A DNA stretch of 64,000 bases from Deinococcus seoulensis (GCF_014648115.1 NZ_BMQM01000014.1:1-64000), one strand, 5' to 3'; positions 29,187 through 41,152 are shown, counted from the stretch's first letter. Notes: generated from the sequence alone by a model not told the origin. Numbers and translations: made by a program.

Positions 29187-30814
29187 GCTGCGCCGTCCAC
29201 GGCCCCGGCCCGCTGCCCGGTCGCGAGGTACATCACGGCCTCCTCGCTGCCCTGCGCGCGGCTGAGTTCCCCGACCAGGGTGCCCTCACGCATGACCAGA
29301 ATCCGGTCGGCCATGCCGAGCACCTCCGGCAGGTCGCTGGAGATCATCAGCACCGCGAGGCCCTGCGCGGCGAGTTCCGCCAGGGTGCGGTGCACCTCGG
29401 CCTTCGCGCCCACGTCGATGCCGCGCGTGGGTTCATCCACGATCAGCACGCTGGGGTTCGTCGCCAGCCACTTTGCGAGCACGACCTTCTGCTGGTTCCC
29501 GCCCGACAGGCTGCTGGCCGGGTCGCTCAGGCGGTGCGCCTTGAGTTGCAGCTTCGACGTCCACTCCTGGGCGTTTCGGGCCTCGGCTGCGCGGTTCATC
29601 AGCAGGCCGCCCGTCAGGCGGTTCAGGACCGCGAGGTTCGCGTTGCGTTCGATGCTCATGTCCATCACGAGGCCCTGCGCGCGGCGGTCTTCGGGCACGA
29701 GGCCCAGCCCGGCGTCCATCACGGCGCGCGGATTCCCGGCCGGCAGGACGTGCCCGCCGACCCGCACCTCGCCGCCCACGCGGGGATCCACGCCGAAGAT
29801 CGCGCGGGCCACCTCGCTGCGGCCCGCGCCGACCAGTCCGGCCAGCCCGACGATCTCGCCCCGCCGGACCTCGAAGCTGATGTCGCGGAACACGCCCGGC
29901 TGCGACAGGTTCCGGACGCTCAGGGCGACCTCACCCACCTGCGCGTCGCCGCGCGGGTACAGTTCGCCCAGGTCACGGCCCACCATCTGCCGCACCACGA
30001 TGTCCGTGTCGTAGTCGGTGACGGGGCCGCTGCTGACCCACGTGCCGTCGCGCATGACGGTCACGCGCTGGCACTCCGCGAAGACCTCCTCCAGCCGGTG
30101 CGTGATGAACAGCACCGCCGCGCCCCGCGCGCGCAGCGAGCGCACGACCCGGAACAGCCGCTCGGTCTCCTGGAGGGTCAGGGCGGCCGTGGGTTCGTCC
30201 ATGATCAGCACGCGCGCGTCCAGCGACAGCGCCTTGGCGATCTCCACGAGCTGCTGATCCGCGATGCTCAGGCCCCGCACGGGCCGCGCCGGGTCGAGCG
30301 GCACGCCCAGTTCCGCGAGCAGGCCCGATACCCGCGAGCGCATGGCCCGCACGTCGATCCGCCCGAGCGCGCCGCGCGGCTGACGGCCCATCAGGACGTT
30401 CTCGGCCACGCTCAGGTCCGGGAACAGGGTGGGTTCCTGGTAGATGATCGCGATCCCCGCGTCCCGCGCGTCGGCGGGCGAGTGGAAGTGCTGTTCCGCG
30501 CCGCCCACCACCAGCGTGCCCGAGTCGGGGCGGTGCACGCCCGCCAGGATCTTCACGAAGGTGCTCTTGCCCGCGCCGTTCTCGCCCAGCAGCGCGTGCG
30601 CCTCGCCGGGGAACAGTTCGATACTCACGTCCCGCAGCGCCTGCACCGGCCCGAAGGACTTGCTGGCGTTCGTGAGGGTCAGGAGGGAGTGGGCGCGGCC
30701 CGTGTCGGTTCCCCCTGGGGTTCCGACAGCCACCGTGACAGAACCCATGACCGGCGCCGCCTGTGCGGACGGGCTTCTTTCGCCTCTCGCTCTGCTCGCC
30801 GGGCGATTACTCAA
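29183..30814 (-). CDS. rhaT: Rhamnose ABC transporter, duplicated ATP-binding protein
   Basis: This 543-residue ATPase energises sugar import. Two ABC cassettes are visible. The first has Walker [10 protein letters not shown], signature-like LSIADQQ and Walker B VLIMDEPT. The second has a degenerate Walker A (GLVGAGRSE), signature LSGGNQQK and Walker B VLIVDEPT, the usual arrangement in ribose-type importers. I place the start at the TTG at 30814, because a strong AGGAGGTG site lies seven bases upstream; the ATG at 30748 has none. The gene therefore overlaps rhaM by 8 bases. Confidence 0.92.
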   Translation of the reverse strand: MSNRPASRARGERSPSAQAAPVMGSVTVAVGTPGGTDTGRAHSLLTLTNASKSFGPVQALRDVSIELFPGEAHALLGENGAGKSTFVKILAGVHRPDSGTLVVGGAEQHFHSPADARDAGIAIIYQEPTLFPDLSVAENVLMGRQPRGALGRIDVRAMRSRVSGLLAELGVPLDPARPVRGLSIADQQLVEIAKALSLDARVLIMDEPTAALTLQETERLFRVVRSLRARGAAVLFITHRLEEVFAECQRVTVMRDGTWVSSGPVTDYDTDIVVRQMVGRDLGELYPRGDAQVGEVALSVRNLSQPGVFRDISFEVRRGEIVGLAGLVGAGRSEVARAIFGVDPRVGGEVRVGGHVLPAGNPRAVMDAGLGLVPEDRRAQGLVMDMSIERNANLAVLNRLTGGLLMNRAAEARNAQEWTSKLQLKAHRLSDPASSLSGGNQQKVVLAKWLATNPSVLIVDEPTRGIDVGAKAEVHRTLAELAAQGLAVLMISSDLPEVLGMADRILVMREGTLVGELSRAQGSEEAVMYLATGQRAGAVDGAA

Positions 30815-31136
30815 GGTGAAACACCTCCTCCAGTTGCAGGAATCCCTGGTCCGGCGTGCCCTGAAGTTCCACGAAGAACGGGGCCATCTCGGCCTGCCAG
30901 CGGGCGTTCACGTCGGTGCGGGCCATGCCGTCGCGGGCGGCCTGGAGGCTGGGTGTTTCGAAGTAGCCGGTCAGCAGGCCGTCAGGGCGCAGGAACAGTG
31001 AGTAGTTATGCCAGCCGGTGCTCCGCAGGGCGGCGAGCATCTCGGGCCAGACGGCGCGGTGGCGGGTTCTGTACTCGTCCAGGCGGTCTGGGCGCACCTG
31101 AAGCTGGAAGCAGACTCGTTGCATTGAAGCGGACAT
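30807..31136 (-). CDS. rhaM: L-rhamnose mutarotase
   Basis: This 109-residue enzyme interconverts alpha- and beta-L-rhamnose. It matches the RhaM family over its length: the HRAVWPEM segment with the catalytic His, GWHNYSLFL and the conserved end LEEVFHLE. The start at 31136 is set by GGAGGATC directly upstream. It is the first gene of the transporter operon and divergent from the DeoR-type regulator. Confidence 0.95.
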   Translation of the reverse strand: MSASMQRVCFQLQVRPDRLDEYRTRHRAVWPEMLAALRSTGWHNYSLFLRPDGLLTGYFETPSLQAARDGMARTDVNARWQAEMAPFFVELQGTPDQGFLQLEEVFHLE

Positions 31137-31202
31137 GATCCTCCGTGTCAGCCGGGGGTGGCTGTGGTTGTGTTGTGTGTCTGGAATTGACTGCTCGCAT
31201 TG

Positions 31203-31259
31203 AACACTATCTAACAGAACATTGCAAGACCTTGTCATATTTTGTTCGATTTATGTTAG
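31203..31259. promoter_or_regulatory. DeoR-type operator region between rhaM and the regulator gene
   Basis: The divergent intergenic region contains CTAACAGAACA at 31211-31221 and an inverted counterpart, TGTTC (31243-31247) plus TGTTAG (31254-31259). CTAACA/TGTTAG are the half-sites of known DeoR-type operators. A possible minus-strand promoter (ATGACA, 18 bases, TTAGAT) for the transporter operon overlaps them. A further GAACA word lies at 31202-31206. This fits repression of both operons and autorepression. Confidence 0.6.
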
Positions 31260-31268
31260 GATCTGGAC

Positions 31269-32045
31269 ATGTCCAACGAACTCACGGGCCTGCTCCCAGG
31301 CAGGCAGCAGGACATCCTGCGCCGCGCACTGACCAGCAAGATTGTGCGCATCAAGGACCTGTCTGCAGAACTCGGCGTGCACGAGATGACCGTCCGCCGC
31401 GACATCGACGCCCTGTGTGAGCAGGGCAAACTTCAGCGCGTGCACGGCGGCGCGCAACTCCTGGAACGCACCGCCGAGGAACTCTCACAGACGCTGCGCG
31501 CCGGGCAGAACGTCGAGGCCAAGGAACGGATCGCACGCGCCGCCCTGAACCTCATTCAGGACGGCGACACCGTCGCACTCGACGCCAGCACCACCAGCCT
31601 CGCCCTGGCACGCCTGCTGCCCACCCGTAAAGTGCAGGCCATCGCGTGCTCACTTGACGCCGCAAACGTGCTGGCCGCCGGAGGGGTGCCGTTCCTGATG
31701 GTCGGCGGGAACTTCCACGCACCGGCGCGCTCCTTCGTGGGCGCGTTCTTCCTCGACACGCTGGCGCGCCTGCATCCGGACCTGGTGTTCTTCAGTGCCA
31801 AGGGCTACTCGCCGGGCGCCGGCTTCACCGACCCGCACCTGCCGGAGGTCGGCAGCAAGCAGGCCCTGATCCGCTCGGGCAGCTCCGTGGTCGCGCTTGT
31901 GGATCACAGCAAGTTCGGCCGCCGCGCCCTGGCGACCATCGCCACGCACGCCGACGTGAACACCGTGATCACCGACCGCGAACCAGGCGACGAGTACCGC
32001 TCGCAGTTCGACGCCGACGACATCCAGCTCATCCTCGCCCCCTGA
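31269..32045 (+). CDS. DeoR-family repressor, probable rhamnose regulator
   Basis: This 258-residue repressor has an N-terminal DeoR helix-turn-helix (ITSKIVRIKDLSAELGV-like region, then MTVRRDIDALCEQGKL) and a C-terminal sugar-phosphate-sensing domain (DGDTVALDASTTSLALA, and the conserved DHSKFGR). Effectors in this family are phosphorylated sugars, so rhamnulose-1-phosphate is a reasonable guess. It is the first gene of the + strand catabolic unit and is divergent from the transporter operon, with paired half-sites in between. The corresponding gene in alphaproteobacteria is called rhaR. Confidence 0.9.
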   Translation: MSNELTGLLPGRQQDILRRALTSKIVRIKDLSAELGVHEMTVRRDIDALCEQGKLQRVHGGAQLLERTAEELSQTLRAGQNVEAKERIARAALNLIQDGDTVALDASTTSLALARLLPTRKVQAIACSLDAANVLAAGGVPFLMVGGNFHAPARSFVGAFFLDTLARLHPDLVFFSAKGYSPGAGFTDPHLPEVGSKQALIRSGSSVVALVDHSKFGRRALATIATHADVNTVITDREPGDEYRSQFDADDIQLILAP

Positions 32046-32075
32046 CCTGCCCCCATACGCCCAGACGGAGACCCC

Positions 32076-33287
32076 ATGACCCAGTTGACCGACGACCTGA
32101 ACGCCGCCCTCTCCCGACAACGCATCGAGACTCCCAGCTGGGGGTACGGCAACAGCGGCACGCGCTTCAAGACCTTCGCCGCCCCCGGCGCGGCCCGCGA
32201 CGTCTTTGAAAAGCTCGACGACGCCGCCGAGGTGCACCGCCTGACCGGCGTCGCGCCCAGCGTCGCCCTGCACATCCCCTGGGACGAGGTCGACGACTAC
32301 GCCGCCCTGGGCCGGTACGCGCGGGAACGCGGCGTGGAGATCGGCGCGATCAACCCGAACGTCTTCCAGGACGACGTGTACCGCCTGGGCAGCGTCACGC
32401 ACCCGGACGAGGCCGTGCGCGAACAGGCCGTTTCTCACCTGCTCGACTGCGTGGACGTCATGCGGCAGACCGGCAGCCGCGACCTGAGCCTGTGGTTCGC
32501 GGACGGCACCAACTACGCCGGGCAGGACGACCTGCGCCGCCGAAAGCACGCCATGCGCGCCGCCCTGAAACGCGTCCACGACGCCCTCCCAGAGAACGCC
32601 CGCATGCTCGTCGAGTACAAGCTGTTCGAACCGGCCTTCTACGCGACCGACCTGTTCGACTGGGGCGCGGCGTACGCGCACTGCGTCGCCATCGGCGACA
32701 GGGCGCAGGTGCTCGTGGACCTGGGGCACCACGCGCAGGGCGTGAACATCGAGCAGATCGTCGCGTTCCTGCTCGACGAGGGCCGCCTGGGCGGCTTCCA
32801 CTTCAATGCGCGGCGCTACGCGGACGACGACCTGATCGTCGGCACGGGCAACCCCTTCGAGCTGTTCTGCATCTACGCCGAACTCGTCGCCGCAGAGCAC
32901 AGCACGGATCAGGTGACGCGTTCCACCGCGCAGCACGTCGCGTACATGATCGACCAGAGCCACAACATCGAACCCAAGGTCGAGGCGATGCTCCAGTCCG
33001 TCCTGAACTGCCAGGAAGCGTACGCCAAGGCCCTGCTGATCGACCGGGACGCGCTGAGGGAAGCGCAGCAGGCCGGGGACGTGCTCGCCGCGCACCGCGC
33101 CCTGACCGACGCCTTCAGGACCGACGTGCGCTCCCTGCTCGCCGAATGGCGGGAGGTGCACGGGCTGCCCACCGATCCCATCGCCGCGCACCGCGCCAGC
33201 GCGTACCAGCAGACCGTCACCCGCGAGCGCGGCACCGCGCAGGGCGGCGGCGGGTACCCCGTCAGGGAGAAGGTCATGGGGACGTAG
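32076..33287 (+). CDS. rhaI: L-rhamnose isomerase
   Basis: This 403-residue TIM-barrel isomerase converts L-rhamnose to L-rhamnulose. It resembles the Pseudomonas stutzeri-type enzyme (RhaI) rather than E. coli RhaA. Metal-site segments are visible: [12 protein letters not shown] (Glu), [11 protein letters not shown] (Asp and His) and [15 protein letters not shown] (His, Asp). It follows the DeoR gene by 30 bases. Confidence 0.93.
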   Translation: MTQLTDDLNAALSRQRIETPSWGYGNSGTRFKTFAAPGAARDVFEKLDDAAEVHRLTGVAPSVALHIPWDEVDDYAALGRYARERGVEIGAINPNVFQDDVYRLGSVTHPDEAVREQAVSHLLDCVDVMRQTGSRDLSLWFADGTNYAGQDDLRRRKHAMRAALKRVHDALPENARMLVEYKLFEPAFYATDLFDWGAAYAHCVAIGDRAQVLVDLGHHAQGVNIEQIVAFLLDEGRLGGFHFNARRYADDDLIVGTGNPFELFCIYAELVAAEHSTDQVTRSTAQHVAYMIDQSHNIEPKVEAMLQSVLNCQEAYAKALLIDRDALREAQQAGDVLAAHRALTDAFRTDVRSLLAEWREVHGLPTDPIAAHRASAYQQTVTRERGTAQGGGGYPVREKVMGT

Positions 33288-33305
33288 ACGCCGACATCGC
33301 GTGCA

Positions 33306-33395
33306 AACCCCTCAGTCGGCTTCGCCGCCAGCTCCCCTCGGGGGGAGCCAGTTATCAGCTCCCTGCCTCCCCTCCAGGGGGAGGTCAGAGGGGTT
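33306..33395. repeat. Intergenic hairpin repeat inside the rhamnose operon (family B)
   Basis: A 90-bp element is bounded by AACCCCTC and GAGGGGTT, a perfect 8-bp inverted repeat. Internal palindromes include AGCTCCCC/GGGGGGAGC and CCTCCCCT/AGGGGGAGG. It is related to the element at 14678 in the hpa operon. It lies between rhaI and rhaD and may act on transcript stability or partial termination. Confidence 0.75.
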
Positions 33396-33434
33396 CACCC
33401 GCGACCCCCTCGCCATCCTCAAGGAGTCTCCACC

Positions 33435-35505
<2,071 letters not shown>

Positions 35506-35516
<11 letters not shown>

Positions 35517-36981
35517 GCTGAGCGGCGCGCCCACCCGCCACGTCGCCATCGACCTGGGCGCGTCGAGCGGCCGCGTGGCCCTCGGGACGGTGCAGGACGG
35601 GTGGCTGGAGGTGGAGGTGCTGCACCGCTTCCCGAACGGCGGCGTGCCCGTAAGCGGCGGGTTGCAGTGGGACATCCTGGGCCTGTGGCGCGAGGTCCTG
35701 CACGGCCTGACGCTGGCCGGGCAGCGCGGCGTGGTCGCCAGCGTGGGCGTGAACTCCTGGGCGGTCGATTACGGCCTGCTGGACGCGCACGGGGAGTTGC
35801 TGGGCGGCGTGCACCACTACCGCTCGCCGCGCCTGGACGGCGTGATGGAGCGTGTCCGCACCGACCTGGGCGACGACGCCATCTATGAGGCGACCGGCAT
35901 CCAGTTCCTGCCGTTCAACACGCTGTACCAGCTGGCCGCCGAGAGACCGGAACGGCTGGCAGAGGCGGAGGTGCTGCTGATGGTGCCGGACCTGCTGCAC
36001 TTCTGGCTGTGCGGCGCAAAGGCCACCGAGCGCACGAACGCCAGCACCACGGGGCTGTACGACCCGCGCACCGGCGACTGGGCGTGGGCACTGGTGGACG
36101 CCGCCGGGATTCCCCGCGCGCTGCTGCCCCACATCGTGGAGCCCGGCACCGACCTGGGCGAATTGCGTCCAGACGTGGTCAGGGAGACAGGATTGACCGG
36201 TACGCGCGTGATCGCGCCCGCCACGCACGACACCGCGTCCGCCGTGGCCGCCGTGCCCGCGGGCGAGGAGGGGGGCTGGGCGTACGTGTCGAGCGGCACG
36301 TGGAGCCTCGTGGGCGTGGAATCACCGCGCCCCGTCCTGACCGATGCGGCACGGAACATGAACCTCACGAACGAGGCGGGCTTAGGCGGCACGACCCGCC
36401 TGCTGAAGAACGTGATGGGCCTGTGGATCGTGCAGGAATGCCGCCGCGCGTGGAACGCCGACTTCGCCGCCCTGTACGCGGACGCGGCTGCCCTCTCCAC
36501 CGGCGGTCCGGTGTTCGACCCGGACGACGCGCGCTTCCTCGCGCCCGGCACGGACATGCCAGCGCGCGTGCAGGCCGCGTGCCGTGAGACCGGCCAGCCC
36601 GTGCCCCAGACGCCACCCGAGATCGTGCGCTGCGTCCTCGACAGCCTCGCGCGGCGCATCGCGGACGTGCTGGACGGCCTGGAGGCCGTGACGGGCACGC
36701 CCATCGACACGCTGTACGTGGTGGGCGGCGGCTCGCAGGGCGACCTGCTGAACCAGCTCACGGCCGACGCCACCGGCCGTCCCGTGATCGCCGGCCCCGT
36801 CGAGGCGACCCTGATCGGGAACCTGCTCGTGCAGGCGCGGGCGGGCGGGCACCTGGGCGGCGCGCGCTTGCGGGACGTGGTGCGGGCCAGCAGTGAGCTG
36901 CAGACCTTCACGCCGTCCTCCGGTCCTGCCCGTGCGCCGCGTGCCGGGACGGGGCAGACTGTGGGGGAGGTGATCCCTTGA
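35506..36981 (+). CDS. rhaB: L-rhamnulokinase
   Basis: This 491-residue FGGY-family kinase phosphorylates L-rhamnulose at O-1. It shows the ATP-binding phosphate loop (AIDLGASSGRVALG), the rhamnulokinase-type VNSWAVDYGLLD, and the C-terminal actin-fold motifs SSGTWSLVGVE and VVGGGSQGDLLNQ. The start lies 11 bases inside the rhaD end. The stop overlaps the lutA TTG start (TTGA), so sugar phosphorylation and lactate oxidation are translated from one message. Confidence 0.93.
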
Positions 36982-37721
36982 AAATCGATCTGTTCGTCAC
37001 CTGCCTGAACGACGCACTGTTCCCGAAGACCGGGCAGGCGACCGTGGCACTGCTGGAGCGTCTGGGGCATGAGGTGCGCTTCAATGCCGCGCAGACCTGC
37101 TGCGGGCAGATGCACCTGAACACCGGGTACCGCGCGGACGCGCTGGGTCTGGTGCGTAAGTTCGTGCGGGACTTCCGGGACGCGGAGGTGATCGTCCTGC
37201 CGAGCGGGTCGTGCGCCGCGATGCTGCGTGAGCTGGCGCCGGACGCCGCGCACTGGGAGGGCGACGAGACCCTGCGGAGTGAGGTGCAGGCGCTCTCCGG
37301 CCGCATCTTCGAACTCAGCGAGTTCCTGGTGAGGAAGCTGGGGGTCGAGGATGTCGGCGCGGCGTACCCGCACCGCGTCACGTACCACCCGACCTGCCAC
37401 GCCATGCGCTCCCTGCGGGTGGGGGACGCGCCGCTGCGGCTGCTGCGCCACGTGCGCGGCCTGACGCTGCTGGAGCTGCCGCACGCGGACGAGTGCTGCG
37501 GCTTCGGCGGGACGTTCAGCGTGAAGAACCCCGACGTGAGTACCGCCATGCTCGCCGACAAGGCCCGGCACATCCTGGAAACGGGTGCGGAGGCCTGCAC
37601 GGCCGGGGACAACTCCTGCCTGATGCACATCGGCGGCGGCCTGCACCGCCTGCGCAGCGGCGCCAGGACCGTTCACCTCGCCGAGATCCTCGCGAGCACC
37701 CCTGAGCGGGTGTGGGCGTGA
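36978..37721 (+). CDS. lutA: L-lactate dehydrogenase complex, LutA (CCG-domain Fe-S protein)
   Basis: This 247-residue subunit of the LutABC complex oxidises L-lactate to pyruvate. It contains two cysteine-rich CCG repeats, QTCCGQMHLNTGY and DECCGFGGTFS, typical of LutA/GlcF-type subunits. The start codon is TTG, overlapping the rhaB stop. In this operon its substrate is most likely the L-lactate made by RhaD. Confidence 0.93.
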   Translation: MKIDLFVTCLNDALFPKTGQATVALLERLGHEVRFNAAQTCCGQMHLNTGYRADALGLVRKFVRDFRDAEVIVLPSGSCAAMLRELAPDAAHWEGDETLRSEVQALSGRIFELSEFLVRKLGVEDVGAAYPHRVTYHPTCHAMRSLRVGDAPLRLLRHVRGLTLLELPHADECCGFGGTFSVKNPDVSTAMLADKARHILETGAEACTAGDNSCLMHIGGGLHRLRSGARTVHLAEILASTPERVWA

Positions 37722-39142
37722 GCGGCCTGCACCCGGAGCAGTCCTTCCCGCAGGCCGCGAAGGCCGAGGTGAACAACCCGCAGCTGCGCGCCAACCTCCG
37801 CAAGGTCACGACCACCATCCGCGAGAAGCGCCTGAAGGCCGTGGGCGAGCTGCCCCACTGGGAGGAGCTGCGCGTGCTGGGCGCGGCCACCAAGGACGAG
37901 GCGCTCGCGAACCTGAGCGACCGCCTGCTGGAACTGGAATCGAGCGTCCGGGCGCGCGGCGGGCACGTGCACTGGGCGCGGGACGCGGCCGAGGCGCGCG
38001 AACTCGTGGCGCAGATCGCGCGGGGGCACGGGGTCACGGAACTCATCAAGGTCAAGAGCATCACGTCCGACGAGATCGAGCTGAACGCGGCGCTGGACGC
38101 GCACGGCATCCACGCCATCGAGACCGATCTGGCCGAACTGATCGTGCAACTGTCGCGCGACACGCCCAGCCACATCCTGGTGCCCGCCATTCACCGCAAC
38201 CGCGCCGAGATTCAGGCGCTGTTCAACCGCGAACTCGGCGACCCCGAGCACCTGTCGGACGAGCCCGCCGTGCTGGCCGGGGCGGCGCGCCGCTACCTGC
38301 GGCAGAAGTTCCTGACCACGAGGATGGCCGTGTCCGGCGCGAACTTCGCGGTTGCCGACACCGGAACCGTGTGCGTCGTGGAGTCCGAGGGCAACGGCCG
38401 CATGTGCCTGACGCTGCCGGAGGTGCTCGTCAGCGTCATGGGCATCGAGAAGGTACTGGCGACCTGGGAGGACGTCAGCGTCTTCATGGAACTCCTGCCG
38501 CGCTCCAGCACGGCCGAGCGCATGAACCCGTACACGTCCTTCTGGAGTGGCGTGACGCCCGGCGACGGCCCGCAGGAATTCCACCTGATCCTGCTGGACA
38601 ACGGCCGCACCGACGTCCTGGCCGACGAGGTCGGGCGGCAGACGCTGCGCTGCATCCGCTGCTCGGCGTGCCTGAACGTCTGCCCCGTGTACGAGCGGGC
38701 GGGCGGGCACGCGTACGGCAGCGTGTACCCCGGGCCGATCGGCGCGGTCCTCACGCCGCAACTGCTGCACATGCAGGATAAGAACGCGAACACCCTGCCC
38801 GGCGCGTCCAGCCTGTGCGGCGCGTGCTTCGACGCCTGCCCGGTGCGGATCGACATCCCGCAGGTGCTGATCTACCTGCGCGGCGAGGTGAACGCCGGGA
38901 AGGGCACGACCCTGGAATCCGTCGCGATGGGCGCCATGCGCTACGCCATGAGCGAGGGCTGGCGTTTCGAGGGAGCCGTGAAACTCGCCCGGACCGGCCA
39001 GGGGCCGCTCGTGCATGACGGGCAGATCACGGCCCTGCCGGGCCTGCTGGGCGGCTGGACGCAGAGCCGCGACCTGAATCCCTTCCCGCCGCAGAGTTTC
39101 CGCGAATGGTGGAAGAAGCGCGAACCGGGAGGGGAATCGTGA
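37718..39142 (+). CDS. lutB: L-lactate dehydrogenase complex, LutB (4Fe-4S protein)
   Basis: This 474-residue subunit has an N-terminal LUD domain and C-terminal ferredoxin-type clusters: CIRCSACLNVCPVYE and CGACFDACPVRID. It carries electrons within LutABC, probably towards the quinone pool. I chose the GTG at 37718, which forms a GTGA overlap with the lutA stop; another GTG lies 6 bases upstream. Full length and no frameshift. Confidence 0.93.
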   Translation: MSGLHPEQSFPQAAKAEVNNPQLRANLRKVTTTIREKRLKAVGELPHWEELRVLGAATKDEALANLSDRLLELESSVRARGGHVHWARDAAEARELVAQIARGHGVTELIKVKSITSDEIELNAALDAHGIHAIETDLAELIVQLSRDTPSHILVPAIHRNRAEIQALFNRELGDPEHLSDEPAVLAGAARRYLRQKFLTTRMAVSGANFAVADTGTVCVVESEGNGRMCLTLPEVLVSVMGIEKVLATWEDVSVFMELLPRSSTAERMNPYTSFWSGVTPGDGPQEFHLILLDNGRTDVLADEVGRQTLRCIRCSACLNVCPVYERAGGHAYGSVYPGPIGAVLTPQLLHMQDKNANTLPGASSLCGACFDACPVRIDIPQVLIYLRGEVNAGKGTTLESVAMGAMRYAMSEGWRFEGAVKLARTGQGPLVHDGQITALPGLLGGWTQSRDLNPFPPQSFREWWKKREPGGES

Positions 39143-39795
39143 GCAATGCCGAGGCCAGACTGGAGATCCTGACCCGCATCAACCGCGCCACGCAGGGCGC
39201 ACAGACGCCACAGCGGCCCGCGTATCCCCGCGCGGCCACGCAGTCCCGCGAGGACGTGCTGCTCACCTTCGAGGACCGCATCCTGGACTACCGCGCCGGG
39301 TTCGTGCGGGTACCGGCGAGCGGCGTGCGCGGGGCGGTGCGGGCCGCCCTGGGCGACGCGCGGCGCGTGGTCGTCCCGGACGGCCTGGACGCCGCGTGGC
39401 TCCCGGACAGCCTGGACGCCGCGTGGCTCCCGGACAGCCTGGACGTCCTGCGCGACGAGCCGACCCTCACCCACGCGGAACTCGACGGCGCGGACGCGGT
39501 CGTGACCGGGTGCGCGGTCGCCGTGGCCCGCACCGGCACGATCATCCTCGACCACGGTCCCGGCCAGGGCCGCCGCGCCCTGACCCTCGTGCCGGACACG
39601 CACGTGTGCGTCATTCACGCGCACCAGATCGTGCCGGACGTGCTGGACGGCGTGCAGGCGCTCGCCCCGGCCGTCCGCGCCGGGCAGCCCCTGACGTGGC
39701 TCAGCGGCGGCAGCGCCACCAGCGACATCGAACTCGTGCGCGTCGAGGGCGTCCACGGACCGAGGCACCTGCGCGTGATCGTCATCAGCGACTGA
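39139..39795 (+). CDS. lutC: L-lactate dehydrogenase complex, LutC (LUD domain)
   Basis: This 218-residue LUD-domain protein completes the LutABC complex. The family ending is present (VCVIHAHQIV, then GGSATSDIELVRVEGVHGP). The GTG at 39139 follows GGGAGGGG and overlaps the lutB stop; a GTG-initiated frame from 39106 lies inside lutB and is less likely. An exact 27-bp tandem duplication repeats DAAWLPDSL. Its TGA stop is the first three bases of a palindromic repeat. Confidence 0.92.
   Translation: MSNAEARLEILTRINRATQGAQTPQRPAYPRAATQSREDVLLTFEDRILDYRAGFVRVPASGVRGAVRAALGDARRVVVPDGLDAAWLPDSLDAAWLPDSLDVLRDEPTLTHAELDGADAVVTGCAVAVARTGTIILDHGPGQGRRALTLVPDTHVCVIHAHQIVPDVLDGVQALAPAVRAGQPLTWLSGGSATSDIELVRVEGVHGPRHLRVIVISD
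39385..39438. repeat. In-frame 27-bp tandem duplication in lutC
   Basis: The 27-base unit starting CTGGACGCCGCGTGG occurs twice without a mismatch (39385-39411 and 39412-39438), and CTGGAC begins a third copy. It adds nine residues to LutC without shifting the frame. The lack of divergence suggests a recent duplication. Confidence 0.85.
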
Positions 39796-39932
39796 TACGG
39801 ACTCCGATTGAATGGACTGCAAAGGCCATTCAATCCGAGCGGATGCGAGAAGGAGAGAAACGGGTTCCGGACGTGGAGTTGGCAACCCGGCGCCCTTCCG
39901 GGTTGCCAACGAAACAAACGGAATCCGTATGA
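39793..39932. repeat. Stop-codon-flanked palindromic repeat (140 bp)
   Basis: The element starts with TGATACGGACTCCG, where TGA is the lutC stop, and ends with GGAATCCGTATGA, an inverted copy with one mismatch. Inside are two perfect hairpins: GATTGAATGG with CCATTCAATC (10 bp) and GTTGGCAACCCGG with CCGGGTTGCCAAC (13 bp). Terminal repeat plus two hairpins would fold as a three-way junction. Its internal sequence is closely related to that of the element at 60021. Confidence 0.8.
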
Positions 39933-40107
39933 CGGCTGGTCAGCACGGGAAGGTCCGCGTGGGTCAAGATGCGGGCAAGATGAGACGCGGAGGTGAACGG
40001 CCGTTTCGCAGCATGAACTAGCTGACCTGCCGGTCCAGCCCCGGCAGCGGTTCGATGATCGCCGCCAGCGGCAGGCGCTTCAGGGCCTCGCGGGCCTGGC
40101 GACGGCC

Positions 40108-41076
40108 GTGAACGCCCTGATCCTGCTGCAACTGTCCAGGCAGGACGATCCGCTTCAGCAGGCGGGCCGCGCCCTGCCCGGACTGCTGATCTCGCTGGGA
40201 CTGCTGCTGCTGACCCTCTGGCCCCGCGCGAGCCTGCGTGCCCTGCAACGCGTGGCGGTCAGCGTGCTGCTGCTCTGGTTCGCTGCGAACGTGCAGAACG
40301 TGACGGTCACGCAGCGGCCGGTCGCGTCGGGCCTGCTGATTCACCTGATTCTGGTGGCGCTGTTCGCGTTCACGTGGCTGAGCCTGCGTTCCGCCGCCCT
40401 GATGGTCTGCGCGGGGTACGCGCTGCTGCTGCTCGCCGCGTTCGCCAGCCGCCAGCCGGACGTGCCGGGCGTGCTGCTGACCGGGCTGACCCTGCCGGTC
40501 ATCTGGTACCTCACGCAGCACGGACTGGCCGTGAACCGCGAACGCATCCGCAGCGAGGCCCTCCTGACCCTGGCGACCACCGACCCGCTGACCGGGATCC
40601 TGAACCGCCGCGCCGGGCAGGCCGCCCTGGACGACGCCGCCGCCCGGCACGCCGCGACCCCGCACCTGCTGTGCGTCGCGCTGCTGGACATCGACCACTT
40701 CAAACGCATCAACGACAGCCTCGGGCACCAGACGGGCGACCGGGTGCTGGTGGCCGTGGCGGCCGTCCTGCACGGGGGCCTGCCGCCCGGCGGGGCCGTG
40801 ATCCGCTGGGGCGGCGAGGAATTCCTGCTGCTCCTGCCCGGCCAGACACTCGCGCAGGCCCGCGTGCGTGTCCTGGACCTGCTGGGCCGCGTGCGGCAGT
40901 TGCGGCTGCCCGGCATTCAACCCGTCACGCTCAGCGGCGGCGTCGCCGTCCTGAGTCAGGCGGGGTCGGCCAGCGTGCTGCTCGACCAGGCGGACCGCTT
41001 CCTGTACGACGCGAAAGCTGCCGGGCGCGACCGCCTGCGCAGCGCCACCGCGCCCGGCACCCTGGACGACCTCTGA
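40108..41076 (+). CDS. Membrane diguanylate cyclase (GGDEF)
   Basis: This 322-residue protein has four or five hydrophobic helices in residues 1-145 and a GGDEF domain at about 150-315. The signature is GGEEF (in RWGGEEFLLLLPG), and TTDPLTGILNRRAG and DIDHFKRINDSLGH are conserved, so it should make cyclic di-GMP. No RxxD inhibitory site is evident at the usual distance. The start is a GTG with no clear ribosome-binding site, so it is uncertain. The stop TGA is the left end of a palindromic repeat. Confidence 0.88.
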   Translation: MNALILLQLSRQDDPLQQAGRALPGLLISLGLLLLTLWPRASLRALQRVAVSVLLLWFAANVQNVTVTQRPVASGLLIHLILVALFAFTWLSLRSAALMVCAGYALLLLAAFASRQPDVPGVLLTGLTLPVIWYLTQHGLAVNRERIRSEALLTLATTDPLTGILNRRAGQAALDDAAARHAATPHLLCVALLDIDHFKRINDSLGHQTGDRVLVAVAAVLHGGLPPGGAVIRWGGEEFLLLLPGQTLAQARVRVLDLLGRVRQLRLPGIQPVTLSGGVAVLSQAGSASVLLDQADRFLYDAKAAGRDRLRSATAPGTLDDL

Positions 41077-41152
41077 TACGGATTCCGGACGAGGAGTTGG
41101 CCGGGGCGGTGTGGGGGCGGCTTGTCAGCGCAACAGACGGCAGTCCGTATCA
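41074..41152. repeat. Stop-codon palindromic repeat between convergent genes (79 bp)
   Basis: TGATACGGA and TCCGTATCA form perfect 9-bp arms. The left TGA is the stop of the GGDEF gene and the right TCA, on the minus strand, is the stop of the convergent small gene. The interior (TTCCGGACGAGGAGTTGGC... CAACAGACGG) matches the second half of the 39793 element, so this looks like a deletion derivative that lost the first hairpin. Confidence 0.8.

Noticed and set aside
40018..40920. 300-codon antisense frame over the GGDEF gene
   Set aside because: Gln/Arg-rich shadow of a gene with clear GGDEF motifs.
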